The notes: generated by a model not told the origin, from the letters alone. DNA of 64,000 bases from an uncultured Anaerobiospirillum sp. (GCA_944390115.1 CALXOW010000008.1:1-64000), one strand, 5' to 3'. Numbered from the stretch's first letter, positions 17,602 through 27,691 are shown. Numbers and translations are program-made.

Positions 17602-17930
17602 CCTGGTTGCGTGCCCTTTACGTTCCCTTTACGCGTACGCTGCGTTCACGTATGCGCTATATTTGCGCAAAGTCGGGCGCGCTAAGATGAGCGCGCTCTC
17701 AGAGCGGCGTGCAAGTTATGCCTGCTCAGCACTGAGCTTAAAGTGAGTCAGTGCTAAGTTGGGCGTTATAGTGTGATTTTTGAGCGGCCGTTGGCCGCTT
17801 TTTTGTGGCCGCGTCTTGTGAGATGGTGCAAGTTGCGGCGTTTTGCTGCCCCATAAAATTCCGGCTGGCGGTAAGATAGCTGGGTGCCGTAAGGCACAGT
17901 GTTTGTTTTTTGGTTGGAGGAGTGCACGCG
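17602..17930. other. uppS-cdsA spacer with terminator
   Basis: The 329-base spacer has no gene. A terminator at 17783-17805 splits uppS from cdsA, which are tightly linked in E. coli. Confidence 0.5.
17783..17805 (+). terminator. Rho-independent terminator between uppS and cdsA
   Basis: AGCGGCC (17783-17789) pairs with GGCCGCT (17793-17799), and six Ts follow. A new promoter for cdsA would be expected downstream. Confidence 0.85.
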
Positions 17931-18803
17931 ATGGGCGTGAGAATAGTCACCGGCGTGGTGTTGATTGCTGTGGCGCTGCTATGGCTCTTTGTGGCAGATT
18001 ACGCCATCTTTACGATGGGCGCCTTGCTCATGTACATGATCGCAGCCTATGAAATGGGCCCGCTCCTCAAATACAAAAGCCGCATTCCCTTTGTCGTGAT
18101 TGCCGCGATCGCCGCGACCTTGATGTTTGTCGCCGCCCCTCCAGGTGAATATGTTGAGCCTAATGGTGCGGTCCCTATTTATATGAAGGCCTTGGTCGTG
18201 CTTGCGGTGCCGTTTTGGCTCGTTGCGATCTACCTCGTCAAGTCCTACCCTAAGGTTATCAAGTGGCATGACAATATCGCGCTTAATACCGTCTTTGCCC
18301 TCTTGATGTTAGTGCCGTTTTTGCAGGCGATCTTGATTTGCCGCGCCACCAATTACGCTGATAACTACTATGAAGGCGCTTACTTGCTCTTAGCGATTAT
18401 GGCCTTGGTGTGGGCGGCCGACTCGGGCGCTTATTTCACCGGGCGCATGGTTGGCAAGACCCCGCTCATGCCGGAGGTGAGCCCGAAGAAAACGCGCGAG
18501 GGCCTGTTGGGCGGTATCGTCTTTGCCATTGTGGTGATGTTCCTGGGCAAGTACTACGGCTTTTACTCCGACTTCCAAAATCATGAACTGGCGTTCTTAT
18601 GCGCCGCCTTTGGTGCCATCTTGTTCTCGGTCTTAGGTGACTTAACCGAGAGTATGTTAAAGCGTCTGGTCAATATTAAGGACTCGGGCAAGATCTTCCC
18701 AGGCCACGGCGGTATGCTCGACCGCATCGATTCGCAGCTGGCGGCCGTACCGATGTTCTTAAGCATCTACTGGCTGGTTGCAGGAGAGCTCATCTATGGT
18801 TAA
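17931..18803 (+). CDS. cdsA: Phosphatidate cytidylyltransferase
   Basis: 290 residues from the ATG at 17931, preceded by GGAGGAG. An integral inner-membrane enzyme that makes CDP-diacylglycerol from phosphatidate and CTP, the branch point of phospholipid synthesis. Several transmembrane helices are visible (for example VVLIAVALLWLF, FALLMLVPFLQAILI, GIVFAIVVMFL). The family signature near the C-terminus, S-x-L-K-R then KDSGKIFPGHGGMLDRID, is complete. Its stop codon overlaps the start of dxr by 8 bases, implying translational coupling. Confidence 0.96.
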   Translation: MGVRIVTGVVLIAVALLWLFVADYAIFTMGALLMYMIAAYEMGPLLKYKSRIPFVVIAAIAATLMFVAAPPGEYVEPNGAVPIYMKALVVLAVPFWLVAIYLVKSYPKVIKWHDNIALNTVFALLMLVPFLQAILICRATNYADNYYEGAYLLLAIMALVWAADSGAYFTGRMVGKTPLMPEVSPKKTREGLLGGIVFAIVVMFLGKYYGFYSDFQNHELAFLCAAFGAILFSVLGDLTESMLKRLVNIKDSGKIFPGHGGMLDRIDSQLAAVPMFLSIYWLVAGELIYG

Positions 18804-20130
18804 GACCACCAATCAATCAGGGGCTAGTGCCACCGCCGAGCAATTAGGCCGCAGTGAGTTCTTGGGCACGGAAAGCGGCGGGCCTATCTTTTTTCAGCCT
18901 TGCGCTAATGGCCCGACCGGCGTCACCATCCTCGGTGCGACCGGCTCGATTGGTCTGTCCACTTGCGAGGTCATTCGCCACAATCCTGATCGCTTCTATG
19001 TTCATGGTTTAGCCGCAGGCCATAACGTAGCTCAGCTCTTTGCGCAGATGCGCGAGTTTCGCCCAGCGCGCGTCGCCTTAAGCGATAGCGGTGCCGCCGT
19101 CGAGCTCAAGGCCATGGTTGAAGGCGTGCGCGGCGATGAGGGCAAGGCTCTGCGCAATATCGAGATCTTGGTCGGAGAGCAGGGCGTCTGTGAGCTCGCC
19201 GGAGACGGCGCCGCCGGTATGGTGGTGGGCGCCATTGTCGGCGCCGCAGGCTTAAAGCCACTCTTAGCCGCGATTAAGACTGGCGCGCGCATTTGCCTGG
19301 CCAATAAAGAAGCGCTGGTGATGAGTGGCCAGCTCTTCTTTAATGAAGTCAAAAAGAGCGGAGCGCAGGTGCTGCCGGTCGATAGCGAGCACTCGGCCAT
19401 CTTCCAATGCTTGCCCCGTGACTTGCAGCAAAACTTGGGCTTTTGCGCCCTTAAGGGCGCGGGCGTAGCCAAGCTGCTGTTGACGGGCTCGGGCGGTCCA
19501 TTCCGCGACACCCCGGTAGAGCAGCTTGCCGCAGTAACCGTAGCCCAGGCGATCAATCACCCGGTCTGGTCGATGGGCCCTAAGATTTCGGTTGATTCCG
19601 CCACCATGATGAATAAGGCCTTGGAGTACATCGAGGCGCGTTATCTCTTTAATGCCGGTCCGGACCAAGTCGAGATCGTGATTCACCCGCAATCGGTGAT
19701 TCACTCGATGGTGTCCTATCGCGATGGCGCGGTCTTAGCGCAATTAGGCGCGCCGGACATGAAGACCCCAATTGCGGTAGCTATGGGCTTTAGCGAGCGC
19801 ATCAACTCAGGCGTGGCCCCGCTTGATTTCACTAAGGTCGGCACCTTGACCTTCAAACAGCCTGAGCCTGAGCGCTACCCTTGCCTGTACTTAGGTATTG
19901 AGGCGAGCAAGCAGGGTCAAGCTTGCACCACTGCCTTAAATGCCGCCAATGAGGAAGCAGTCGCCGCCTTCTTACAAGAAAAGCTGAGCTTCTTGGGCAT
20001 CAGTGAAGTAGTGGAGGCAGTACTCAATCAACTAAGCGGGGAGTGCGCCCACAGCCTCGAGGAAATCTTGGCGGTCGATGCTAAGTCCCGTCAGCTGGCG
20101 CAAGCTGAGATCGCCAAGCGCGGCCGTTAG
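18796..20130 (+). CDS. dxr: 1-deoxy-D-xylulose 5-phosphate reductoisomerase
   Basis: 444 residues from the ATG at 18796 (CAGGAG upstream). It converts DXP to MEP with NADPH in the non-mevalonate isoprenoid pathway, feeding uppS. The NADPH fold begins at GATGSIGLSTCEVIRHNPDRF. The substrate and metal motifs LANKEALVMSG, LPVDSEHSAIFQCL, LLTGSGGPFR and SVDSATMMNKALEYIEA are intact, as is IHPQSVIHSMV. The first 45 residues before the NADPH fold form a Ser/Thr/Gly-rich extension absent from E. coli Dxr (398). In E. coli dxr lies before uppS; here it lies after cdsA. Confidence 0.97.
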   Translation: MVKTTNQSGASATAEQLGRSEFLGTESGGPIFFQPCANGPTGVTILGATGSIGLSTCEVIRHNPDRFYVHGLAAGHNVAQLFAQMREFRPARVALSDSGAAVELKAMVEGVRGDEGKALRNIEILVGEQGVCELAGDGAAGMVVGAIVGAAGLKPLLAAIKTGARICLANKEALVMSGQLFFNEVKKSGAQVLPVDSEHSAIFQCLPRDLQQNLGFCALKGAGVAKLLLTGSGGPFRDTPVEQLAAVTVAQAINHPVWSMGPKISVDSATMMNKALEYIEARYLFNAGPDQVEIVIHPQSVIHSMVSYRDGAVLAQLGAPDMKTPIAVAMGFSERINSGVAPLDFTKVGTLTFKQPEPERYPCLYLGIEASKQGQACTTALNAANEEAVAAFLQEKLSFLGISEVVEAVLNQLSGECAHSLEEILAVDAKSRQLAQAEIAKRGR

Positions 20131-20497
20131 CTTGCGGCGAGAGCTGCCAACTCAGAGTACAGCAGCCTGGGCAGGCCACTGCTCTAAGTGACAACGCGGC
20201 ACGCGGCCAAGCTGCCTCAGGACGCAAGCTGCCTCAGGGCGCTTGCTTGCGCGTGCGCTTGTTGTGTAGCTCGGACCTGATTTCTCGAAACCAAGCACGT
20301 GCTGTCATGCCGTCGGGCTGGAGGCACGCGGTGCCCGGCACGCGTTGAGCTGCTGCCGTGGCAGGCACGCACTGCCTAGCACTTCGTAGCAGGCACGTGG
20401 CGGCCTGAGTGAACCTTTCGCGCCGTGCGCGGTCAATTGAGTATCTTGTGCGCTCGTAGTAGGCGCGGTAATTTGGTCGATCCAAGGTGAGGATAGC
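20131..20497. other. dxr-rseP spacer with direct repeats
   Basis: The 367 bases are GC-rich and gene-free. CAAGCTGCCTCAGG is repeated at 20208-20221 and 20225-20238, and GGCACGC-type motifs recur around 20320-20400. The rseP RBS (GGTGAGGA) ends the region. Confidence 0.5.
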
Positions 20498-22330
20498 ATG
20501 GGCGGCGCGCTCTGGAATTTGCTCTTTTTCTGTATTGTTTTGGGTGTCTTGGTGACCATCCATGAGTTTGGTCACTATCTGGCAGCTCGCCTCTGTGGGG
20601 TTAAGGTCTATCGCTTCTGCTTGGGCTTTGGCCCGGTGATCTTCCGTAAGGTCCGCAAGAACGGCGAAGAGTTCGCGATCGCTTTGCTGCCCTTAGGTGG
20701 CTACGTCAAGATGAAGGGCGAGAGCGTCGAGGTCACCGCCGTTGAAGGCGCTGCGACTGACGCGGAAAAAGCCGATCAGGAAAAGGCTGCTCAGAACAAG
20801 GCTGCTCAGAAAAAGGCGGCGCAAAAGCCCGGTCAAGGCTGGGCTAATTTAGCCTCGGGATCCTTTGAGACTGATTTTGCTCAGATTCGCACTGGTACTA
20901 ATCCTGATAGCGCCTTTAGCACTAAGTCCACGGCGGCCTTGGTGCGTGAGGCCGAGCGCGCGGCGCAAGACAATCAGGCGCAGCTGAGTGACTCCTTTGC
21001 TGATAAAAAGATCTGGCAGCGCACTGTGATCATTGCGGCGGGCCCTGTCTTTAATATCATCCTCGCCTTTTTGATCTATATCGTGATCAATTCCTTTGGC
21101 GTGAGCGCTCATTTGCCCGTCGTCGATGGCATTGCGCCGGGCTCGCGCGCCTATGAGCTGGGCCTGCGCAATGGTGATTTGATCACCACCGTCGATGGCC
21201 GTGAGGTCTATACCGCTGGTGACGCTTGGATGAACCTGGGCAGTTTTGCCGGAAAAGAAGTCGATTTTACGGTCAAGTCAGACTTTGGCCGGGGCCCTGA
21301 GCGCACCTTGCAGTTAGATTTGACCGGCTTTGATGTGATTGAGGATGACTTCTTTGATTACATCGGGATGGGCCAAAGCTGGGGCGAAATGGCCGCCGAT
21401 GTCTCCTTTGTCGAGGCCGATAAGCCCGCCGCGCGCGCTGGGCTTTTGCCCGGTGACCTGATTGTCGCCGTTAACGGCACGAAGGTCGCCAATTTCTCAG
21501 AGGCGGTCGCCTTATTGCGCGCTGATTTTCGCAAGCAACAGCTTGATCTGTTAGGTCCGCTGCCTAAGGAAGTTACCGAGGAGTACATCGGCAAGGCGCT
21601 TAATGCCCCTTATGCCCCGATTAAGCTGACGATCGTGCGCCGTTACTGGGACGAAGGTATGCTGCCCCCAGATCCGGCCGCAGACTTTAGCGCTACCACT
21701 GATGAGGCATTCTTTGCGCGCGGACGTGACCCTAAGCTTAATCAGGCTTGGTATGACGGCTTAGAGGCAGTGGCGCGGGCGCGGGCGAGCGTGGCGCCGA
21801 CTTCCTCTGAGATGTTTGAGCTCACCGTAGAGCCTAATGTGACGGTTGACGGTCAAAATGGTAAGGTGCAACCACGTCTTGGGATGGGGGCGATTACCTT
21901 AGATGGATCGCTGGTGTGGACTGAGGTCAATTTTGGGCCAGTTGAGCTCGTGACCAAGGCTTTTCATGATACCGTCAGCGACTCGCTCTTGATTTTCCGC
22001 TCCTTGCACTCTTTGGTCTCAGGTGATATCGGCTTTAAAGCCGTATCAGGTCCCGTTGCGATCGCGACCGTCGCCGGTGAAACGGCGTCCTTGGGCCCAA
22101 GCTTCTTTTTGAAGTTCCTAGCGCTCTTATCGATCAACCTGGGTTGGTTGAACCTCATCCCGATTCCGGTGTTAGATGGAGGTCAGCTCTTGTATCTTGC
22201 TTATGAAAAGGTCATCGGGCGGCCCCCGAGCGTACGGGCGCAAAACTTTTTATCGGTCTTGGGTTTAAGTCTGATCCTAGGTTTGACCTTGCTGGCCATT
22301 TTCAATGACATCAGCTATTTTTGGCTTTAG
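20498..22330 (+). CDS. rseP: Site-2 zinc metalloprotease RseP
   Basis: 610 residues, much longer than E. coli RseP (450). An intramembrane protease that cleaves RseA-type anti-sigma factors and remnant signal peptides in the inner membrane. The zinc site HEFGH is at residues 22-26 in the first transmembrane helix, and the third ligand lies in PVLDGGQLLYLAYE (D560). PDZ domains occupy the periplasmic middle (VDGIAPGSRAYELGLRNGD and EADKPAARAGLLPGDLIVAVNG). Two additions explain the length: an Ala/Lys-rich insertion at about residues 80-168, before the second membrane helix, and an extra stretch of about 100 residues after the second PDZ domain. The last codons are copied downstream near the bamA promoter. 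Confidence 0.95.
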   Translation: MGGALWNLLFFCIVLGVLVTIHEFGHYLAARLCGVKVYRFCLGFGPVIFRKVRKNGEEFAIALLPLGGYVKMKGESVEVTAVEGAATDAEKADQEKAAQNKAAQKKAAQKPGQGWANLASGSFETDFAQIRTGTNPDSAFSTKSTAALVREAERAAQDNQAQLSDSFADKKIWQRTVIIAAGPVFNIILAFLIYIVINSFGVSAHLPVVDGIAPGSRAYELGLRNGDLITTVDGREVYTAGDAWMNLGSFAGKEVDFTVKSDFGRGPERTLQLDLTGFDVIEDDFFDYIGMGQSWGEMAADVSFVEADKPAARAGLLPGDLIVAVNGTKVANFSEAVALLRADFRKQQLDLLGPLPKEVTEEYIGKALNAPYAPIKLTIVRRYWDEGMLPPDPAADFSATTDEAFFARGRDPKLNQAWYDGLEAVARARASVAPTSSEMFELTVEPNVTVDGQNGKVQPRLGMGAITLDGSLVWTEVNFGPVELVTKAFHDTVSDSLLIFRSLHSLVSGDIGFKAVSGPVAIATVAGETASLGPSFFLKFLALLSINLGWLNLIPIPVLDGGQLLYLAYEKVIGRPPSVRAQNFLSVLGLSLILGLTLLAIFNDISYFWL

Positions 22331-22408
22331 GTCTGGGGCTAAATGCGCTCGGTTTGTGATCTGGGCGATTTTGGCTCTCAATGACCTGAGCTATTTTGGC
22401 TATAATAG
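22303..22408 (+). repeat. Duplicated end of rseP, second copy holding the bamA -10 box
   Basis: 22303-22330 (the last codons and stop of rseP) reappears with few changes at 22379-22408. Both copies start CAATGAC and contain AGCTATTTT followed by GGCT. In the first copy the end reads TTTAG (stop); in the second it reads TATAATAG, a consensus -10 box. Confidence 0.75.
22401..22406 (+). promoter_or_regulatory. -10 box of a bamA promoter
   Basis: TATAAT at 22401-22406, 80 bases before the bamA start. The -35 region is weak. Confidence 0.5.
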
Positions 22409-22485
22409 GCAATTTGTAGATCGCCTTCGCGCTTGAATCGGTCAAGCGGTGGAGGCACGAGCTCCCGTTGAGTTTTGGATTAACC

Positions 22486-24999
22486 ATGTTGAGTGATTTG
22501 AAGCACAAACAAGGCCCAGCCTTAAGCGGCCTTGCCGCTGCCGTGATGACGCTTGCCGCAGCTGCCATTGCACCTCAGTCGGCCTGGGCGGCACCATCTG
22601 CCGCGCAGGCAGCTATGATTTCGAGCCCGTTACAACATAGTGCGGCGGCTCCGAACTCTGCCGCCCTCTCAGGTAATGTGGTAATCCAAGATATCAAGGT
22701 GCGCGGTTTAAACCGTGTCAGCTTGGGTGCGGTGCTGCTGGCTCTGCCGATGCGCCAAGGCGATGTCGTCACTGCCGATAACGTGGCCTTAGCTATGAAG
22801 CGCCTGTATGAGACCGGCAACTTCAGCGACGTCTCCTTATCCTTAGACGGTTCAGTCTTAGTGGTCGATGTCGTCGAGAGCCCAACTATTGGCGCGATTA
22901 CCTTCGCCGGTAACGAGCAGATCCAAGAGGAAGCGCTGCGTGATGTGATCGAGCAGCAAGGTCTGCGCGCCGGTGAGCCGATCAATGTACGCTTGCTCAC
23001 CCAAATTGAGCAGTCCTTAGAGGACTTCTACCACTCGGCTGGTATGTACCAGGCTGACGTCAAGCCGGTGCTCACCTATCTGCCACGTAACCGCGTCGAC
23101 ATCAAGCTCGAGTTCTATGAGGGCGCGGCCGCCGCGATTGAGCAGATCAACATCGTGGGCAATACTGCCTTTAGCGAAGAAGAGTTAAAGGCTCAGCTTG
23201 AGCTGCGTGATGACGTCCCTTGGTGGAATGTGATCGCCAACTCGCGCTATGACGCTCAGAAGTTCACCGGCGACTTAGAGACGCTGCGTTCCTACTATAT
23301 GGATCGCGGTTATGTCCGCTTTAAGGTCGATTCGACCCAAGTTTCGATGACCCCAGATCGCAAGGGCTTATATCTGACCGTAGCGATCAACGAGGGTGAT
23401 TTATACACGATCGGTGAGTGCACCTTACAAGGCGATACCTTAAAGTATGGCCCACAAATGGAGCAGCTCATCACCTTAGAGCCAGGCTCGGTGTACTCGG
23501 CCCGTGAAATCACCAATATGGAGAAAACCTTAGCCAACTTCTTAGGTAAGTATGGCTATGCTTACTCCAAGGTCACGGCGGTGCCGGACATCAATGAGGA
23601 GACCAAGGTGGTCAACCTCAACTTCATGGTGGAGCCAGGCCAGCGCATCTACGTCACCAATATCAATATCACGGGTAATACCACCACTGACGACACGGTC
23701 ATTCGCCGTGAGTTACGTCAGATGGACGGTACTTGGCTCTCCAACGAGTTCTTGGATGCCTCCAAGGCCCGCCTCAATCGTACCGGCTTCTTTGAGACGG
23801 CCGATATTAAGCCACAGCGCAATGGCATCGCCGCCGATACCGTCACCTTAGAGACCACGGTCAAGGAGCAGCCAACCGGCTCGATCCAAGGTGGTATCGG
23901 TTACGGTACCAGCTCAGGCTTTATGCTCTCGGCCGGTATCTCCCAGAACAACGTCTTTGGTTGGGGTACCCGCGCTAGCATCAGCGCCTACCAAAATGAT
24001 TACCGTGAGCACGTCGATATCTCCTATACCGACCCTTACTTCACGGTGGACAATATCTCCTTAGGTGGCCGCGCTTACTACGATAACTTCCACGGTGACG
24101 ACGCCGACGTGGTTTCGTACGATAACGAGACCATCGGTCTTGAGGTCACCTCGGGCTATCCATTATCGGAGAATGTCTACGTCAGCTACTCGGTTGGTGC
24201 GACCCGTCAGGACATCACCTCCAATAAGCTCTTCTTGCAGGCCTTGGATTTCTGGAGTGTGTACGCTGATGGCAATAAGCCAAACAACACCTTCTACGAC
24301 TTCTCAGTCTCGGTGGGCTTATCGCGCAATAACTTAGACCGCTCGGTATTCCCAACCTCCGGTTCGCGCCAGAGCTTATCGGCCTTTGTCACCTTACCTG
24401 AGATTTCCGATCTCCAGTACTACAAGTTAGAGGCCCAGACCTTCCACTACTTCCCATTAAATAGTGGTCACGACTTCGTCTTTGCCGTGCGCGGCCGTGC
24501 TGCCTACGGTGATGGCTATGGCCAGGTGGACGGCTTAGATCAGAAGTTACCATTCTTTGATAACTTCTACTTGGGCGGCGACCAGTGGTTACGCGGCTTC
24601 AAGCGCAATAGCATCGGCCCACGCGCGATTTATCCGACTAGTAATAATAGTGCTTCCATCGATGACGATGATAATTTAGGCGGTAATGCGCTTTGGAGTG
24701 TGTCGGCTGAAATTATTGTGCCAACGCCATTCGTTTCGGAAAGTTATAAGAACCAAGTTCGTACCTCGATCTTCTTAGACGCTGGTGCGGTCTGGGATAC
24801 TCATTACGACGAGTACACCAGTGGCTATTCGGGCTTACCTGATTACGGCGATCCATCGAAGTTCAGTGCTGCCGCTGGTATTTCGCTCACCTGGATGTCG
24901 CCAGTGGGCCCACTGTCCTTTAGCTTTGCCCGCCCAGTTAAGGAGCAAGACGGCGACGATTCAGAGTACTTCTCCTTTGATATCGGTGGTCGCTTCTAG
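22486..24999 (+). CDS. bamA: Outer membrane protein assembly factor BamA
   Basis: 837 residues from the ATG at 22486. BamA is the core of the BAM machine that folds beta-barrel proteins into the outer membrane. A signal peptide with a long Ala-rich core ends near AWAAPSAAQ. Five POTRA repeats follow (first: [21 protein letters not shown]; later: [18 protein letters not shown] and [16 protein letters not shown]), then a 16-stranded barrel. The loop 6 motif that plugs the barrel appears as LRGF in [15 protein letters not shown]. The protein ends in the beta-signal FSFDIGGRF with terminal Phe. The RBS is poor; a TTG at 22468 is an alternative start. E. coli BamA has 810 residues. Confidence 0.97.
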   Translation: MLSDLKHKQGPALSGLAAAVMTLAAAAIAPQSAWAAPSAAQAAMISSPLQHSAAAPNSAALSGNVVIQDIKVRGLNRVSLGAVLLALPMRQGDVVTADNVALAMKRLYETGNFSDVSLSLDGSVLVVDVVESPTIGAITFAGNEQIQEEALRDVIEQQGLRAGEPINVRLLTQIEQSLEDFYHSAGMYQADVKPVLTYLPRNRVDIKLEFYEGAAAAIEQINIVGNTAFSEEELKAQLELRDDVPWWNVIANSRYDAQKFTGDLETLRSYYMDRGYVRFKVDSTQVSMTPDRKGLYLTVAINEGDLYTIGECTLQGDTLKYGPQMEQLITLEPGSVYSAREITNMEKTLANFLGKYGYAYSKVTAVPDINEETKVVNLNFMVEPGQRIYVTNINITGNTTTDDTVIRRELRQMDGTWLSNEFLDASKARLNRTGFFETADIKPQRNGIAADTVTLETTVKEQPTGSIQGGIGYGTSSGFMLSAGISQNNVFGWGTRASISAYQNDYREHVDISYTDPYFTVDNISLGGRAYYDNFHGDDADVVSYDNETIGLEVTSGYPLSENVYVSYSVGATRQDITSNKLFLQALDFWSVYADGNKPNNTFYDFSVSVGLSRNNLDRSVFPTSGSRQSLSAFVTLPEISDLQYYKLEAQTFHYFPLNSGHDFVFAVRGRAAYGDGYGQVDGLDQKLPFFDNFYLGGDQWLRGFKRNSIGPRAIYPTSNNSASIDDDDNLGGNALWSVSAEIIVPTPFVSESYKNQVRTSIFLDAGAVWDTHYDEYTSGYSGLPDYGDPSKFSAAAGISLTWMSPVGPLSFSFARPVKEQDGDDSEYFSFDIGGRF

Positions 25000-25104
25000 T
25001 TGCAGGCGTTAAGCCAGGGCCTAGGCCTAGGTGCCGCTGGCCCATCGTTGCAGATTTGTTTTGAGCAAGGGCTGAGGCCCTTGTTTCTGGGAGTTCTAGT
25101 TAAC

Positions 25105-25647
25105 ATGTTGAAGAAAGTCTTATTAGCTTCTGCTTTAAGTTTTGCTCTGCTCGGTGCCAGCGCTCAAGCCGCTGACGCTCCAGCTGCCGCCCGTACCCCA
25201 ACCGTTGCTGTGTTCAATTTGCAATTAATTATGAATGATATTCCTCAGACCAAGGCCGTAACAGAGGCCTTAGCCAAGGAGTTTGGTGCTCGTGAGCAAG
25301 AGTTGCAAAAGATGCAGCAGAAGGGCTCCCAATTAGGGTCTGACTTACAAGCTGGTAAGTACAAGGGCGATGAGCTGGTCTCCAAGCAACGTGAGTTTGC
25401 TCAGCTCCAATCTGACTTCCAATTAAAGGCTCGTGCCTTGCAAGAAGATCAGCAAAAGCGTGTGTCTGAAGAGCAGCGTAAGATCGATATCGAGGTCCAA
25501 AAGGCCATTGATGCTATCGCCAAGGAGCGTGGCATTGATTTAGTTCTGCGCGGTGATGGTGGTATTGCTGTCTACTCTATCCCAGAGCTGGATATCTCCT
25601 CGGAGGTTATCAGCCGTGTTAGTGCTGCGGGCAAGGCCAAGAAATAA
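25105..25647 (+). CDS. skp: Periplasmic chaperone Skp/OmpH
   Basis: 180 residues from the ATG at 25105 (GGGAG upstream). Skp is a trimeric periplasmic chaperone that holds unfolded outer-membrane proteins for BamA. The signal peptide (MLKKVLLASALSFALLGASA, cleavage after AQA) precedes an OmpH-type body: a short strand PTVAVFNLQLIMNDIPQTK, a long charged coiled-coil hairpin (FGAREQELQKMQQKG to KRVSEEQRKIDIEVQKAI) and the closing strand IDLVLRGDGGIAVYSIPELDIS. It follows bamA as in E. coli. Confidence 0.95.
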   Translation: MLKKVLLASALSFALLGASAQAADAPAAARTPTVAVFNLQLIMNDIPQTKAVTEALAKEFGAREQELQKMQQKGSQLGSDLQAGKYKGDELVSKQREFAQLQSDFQLKARALQEDQQKRVSEEQRKIDIEVQKAIDAIAKERGIDLVLRGDGGIAVYSIPELDISSEVISRVSAAGKAKK

Positions 25648-25693
25648 CTCAAATTAAAGCAGATATGGGCGCCTGTGCGTCCGTACCAACCAC

Positions 25694-25722
25694 GCCACGC
25701 CCAAGCTCTGCTTGGGCGTGGC
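25694..25722 (+). repeat. Strong 13-bp hairpin between skp and lpxD
   Basis: GCCACGCCCAAGC (25694-25706) pairs perfectly with GCTTGGGCGTGGC (25710-25722) over a TCT loop. No T run follows, so it probably protects or attenuates the message rather than terminating it. Confidence 0.65.
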
Positions 25723-25794
25723 TGTAACTGTCATACGCGCTTGATCGAGCGCACGCAGCCTAATCGGCATACGCAGCTGTAGGGAGAGGATGGA

Positions 25795-26820
25795 GTGTTA
25801 GTCAAAGAGATTGCACAGCAACTGGGGGCATCATTTATTGGCGATGGTGACATCAACATTACGCGCGTGGCCAACCTTGCTACCGCGCATGAGGGCGACA
25901 TCAGCTTCTTATCCGACCCGAAGTATCGCTCGGCCTTAGAGACCTCGCAGGCCAGCTGCGTGATGGTCAAGCCTGAGCTCAAAGAGCACGTCAAGGGTGC
26001 GGCGATTGTGCTCAATGATCCGTACTTAGGCTTTGCCCGCGTGGCTCAAATGCTCGATACCACGCCACCGGTGGCAGAAGGGATTGCTCCAAGCGCCATC
26101 ATCCATCCTTCAGCTAAGCTCGGTGCCAACGTCGCAATCGGCCCAAATGCCGTAATTGGCGCTGAGGTCGAGTTAGGCGACAACGTCCAAATTGGCGCCA
26201 ACTGCGTGCTTGGTCCAAAAGTTAAGATCGGCGCTAACACCAAGCTCTACCCGCTGGTAAGCGTCTATCATGACTGTGAAATTGGCGCTCATTGCCTGAT
26301 TCAATCAAGCACCGTAATTGGCGGTGACGGCTTTGGCTACGCTAATGACAAGGGTGAGTGGGTCAAGATTCCGCAGACCGGCCGCGTCATCATCGGCGAC
26401 CGGGTGGAGATCGGTGCTTGCACCTGTATCGATCGCGGCGCGCTTGATAACACCATTATTGAGTCCAATGTCATCATCGACAATCTGTGCCAAATCGCCC
26501 ATAACGTCAAGATCGGCTACGGTACAGCAGTCGCAGGTGGCACCACCTTCGCAGGCTCGGTCACGATCGGTAAGTACTGCATTATCGGCGGCACGAGCGT
26601 CTTTAATGGCCATATCACGATCGCCGACCAAGTTACGATTTCGGGCATGTGCATGGTGATGCGCTCGATCACTGAGCCTAAGAGCACTTACTCCTCGGGT
26701 ATTCCAGCCCAGCCTAATGCTGAGTGGCGTAAGACCGCCGCGCGTGTGCTCCATATCAATGATATGTACCACCGCCTGCAAGAGCTCGAGCAAAAGGTTG
26801 CGGCCTTGCAAGAGCACTAA
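25795..26820 (+). CDS. lpxD: UDP-3-O-(3-hydroxyacyl)glucosamine N-acyltransferase
   Basis: 341 residues, the same length as E. coli LpxD, from a GTG at 25795 with AGGGAGAGGA upstream. It adds the N-linked hydroxyacyl chain in the third step of lipid A synthesis, in the cytosol. The N-terminal uridine-binding domain ([31 protein letters not shown]) precedes a left-handed beta-helix of hexapeptide repeats (for example [19 protein letters not shown] and [14 protein letters not shown]). It ends in a short helix [14 protein letters not shown]. The final codons belong to a 38-bp tandem repeat that runs into the spacer. Confidence 0.97.
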   Translation: MLVKEIAQQLGASFIGDGDINITRVANLATAHEGDISFLSDPKYRSALETSQASCVMVKPELKEHVKGAAIVLNDPYLGFARVAQMLDTTPPVAEGIAPSAIIHPSAKLGANVAIGPNAVIGAEVELGDNVQIGANCVLGPKVKIGANTKLYPLVSVYHDCEIGAHCLIQSSTVIGGDGFGYANDKGEWVKIPQTGRVIIGDRVEIGACTCIDRGALDNTIIESNVIIDNLCQIAHNVKIGYGTAVAGGTTFAGSVTIGKYCIIGGTSVFNGHITIADQVTISGMCMVMRSITEPKSTYSSGIPAQPNAEWRKTAARVLHINDMYHRLQELEQKVAALQEH

Positions 26821-26902
26821 GCAAGGCGCTAAGCGAGAGCGCTAGGCAAGAGCACTAAGCAAGGCGCTAAGCGAGAGCGCTAGGCAAGAGCACTAAGCAA
26901 GC
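26809..26902 (+). repeat. 38-bp tandem repeat spanning the lpxD stop codon
   Basis: Two full units (26809-26846 and 26847-26884) and a partial third (26885-26902). Each starts CAAGAGCACTAAGCAAG. The lpxD stop (TAA at 26818-26820) lies in the first unit and its copies lie in the next ones. The copies are identical over their full length. Confidence 0.92.
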
Positions 26903-26904
26903 GA

Positions 26905-26934
26905 GGCCATGTCCGAATAGTGCATGGCCCTTTT
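26905..26934 (+). terminator. Rho-independent terminator after lpxD
   Basis: GGCCATG (26905-26911) pairs with CATGGCC (26923-26929), followed by C and four Ts. It lies directly after the 38-bp repeats. Confidence 0.7.
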
Positions 26935-27214
26935 ATTGTCGGGCTTTTTGCCTTATTCTATTGCGTTGAAGTGGAGTTTTGGCTTCCTGCAAATGCGCCT
27001 TAGGGTCGGCCTGACAGCACAGGGTAAATCAGCTAACTGGTTTTATTTGAGCACTAAGGGCCTAAGTGACTTGCAGGGGCGTAAGGCTTAGAGTACAAAG
27101 CTCAGGGTACTAAGTGATAGTCCCAAGCTGAGAGTGCTAGGCGGTTAAGGCTCATTTGCAGTGAGCTAGGCTCCATAAGTTTTCTGGTATTTGATGACCA
27201 CAGGGTGAATTGAA
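26935..27214. other. lpxD-fabZ spacer
   Basis: About 280 bases without a gene; with the repeats and terminator the lpxD-fabZ gap is 394 bases, much wider than in E. coli. I see no clear promoter. The fabZ RBS (AGGGTG) is at its end. Confidence 0.4.
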
Positions 27215-27691
27215 GTGACTTCGAGTAATGAGACCAACGAAAAGAAGACCTTAGATGTCGAGCAGATCATGTCGCTCCTGCCACATCGCTACCCGTTCTT
27301 GATGATCGATCGCGTCGTGGACTATAGCATCACCGACGAGCACAAGACCTTGCGTGCGATCAAGAACGTCTCCTTTAACGAGCCCTATTTCCAGGGTCAC
27401 TTCCCGAACAAGCCAGTCTTACCGGGCGTCCTCATTTTAGAGGCAATGGCCCAGGCCACTGGCGTCTTAGCCTTTACCATGGTCGGCAAGCCAGAGCCAG
27501 GCGAGCTCTATTATTTTGCCTCGATCGATCACGCCCGTTTCCGTCGCCCGGTCAAGCCAGGTGACCAGCTAGTGATCGATGTCGAGTACTTAAAGGAGCG
27601 TCGTGGTATCGCTTCCTTCAAGGGCGTCGCCACGGTTGACGGGGTCGAGGCTTGCTCGGCTGAGTTAATGTGCGCCAAGGTTCGTACTTAA
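27215..27691 (+). CDS. fabZ: 3-hydroxyacyl-ACP dehydratase
   Basis: 158 residues from GTG at 27215. A hotdog-fold enzyme that dehydrates 3-hydroxyacyl-ACP in fatty acid elongation and competes with lipid A synthesis for hydroxymyristoyl-ACP. [13 protein letters not shown] opens the domain. The catalytic pair is H62 in [13 protein letters not shown] and E76 in LILEAMAQ. The [14 protein letters not shown] strand follows. The length and the place between lpxD and lpxA are standard. Confidence 0.97.
   Translation: MTSSNETNEKKTLDVEQIMSLLPHRYPFLMIDRVVDYSITDEHKTLRAIKNVSFNEPYFQGHFPNKPVLPGVLILEAMAQATGVLAFTMVGKPEPGELYYFASIDHARFRRPVKPGDQLVIDVEYLKERRGIASFKGVATVDGVEACSAELMCAKVRT

Noticed and set aside
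20234-20575. Minus-strand frame of 113 codons before rseP
   Set aside because: It overlaps the rseP start, lies in a repeat-rich spacer and resembles no protein family.
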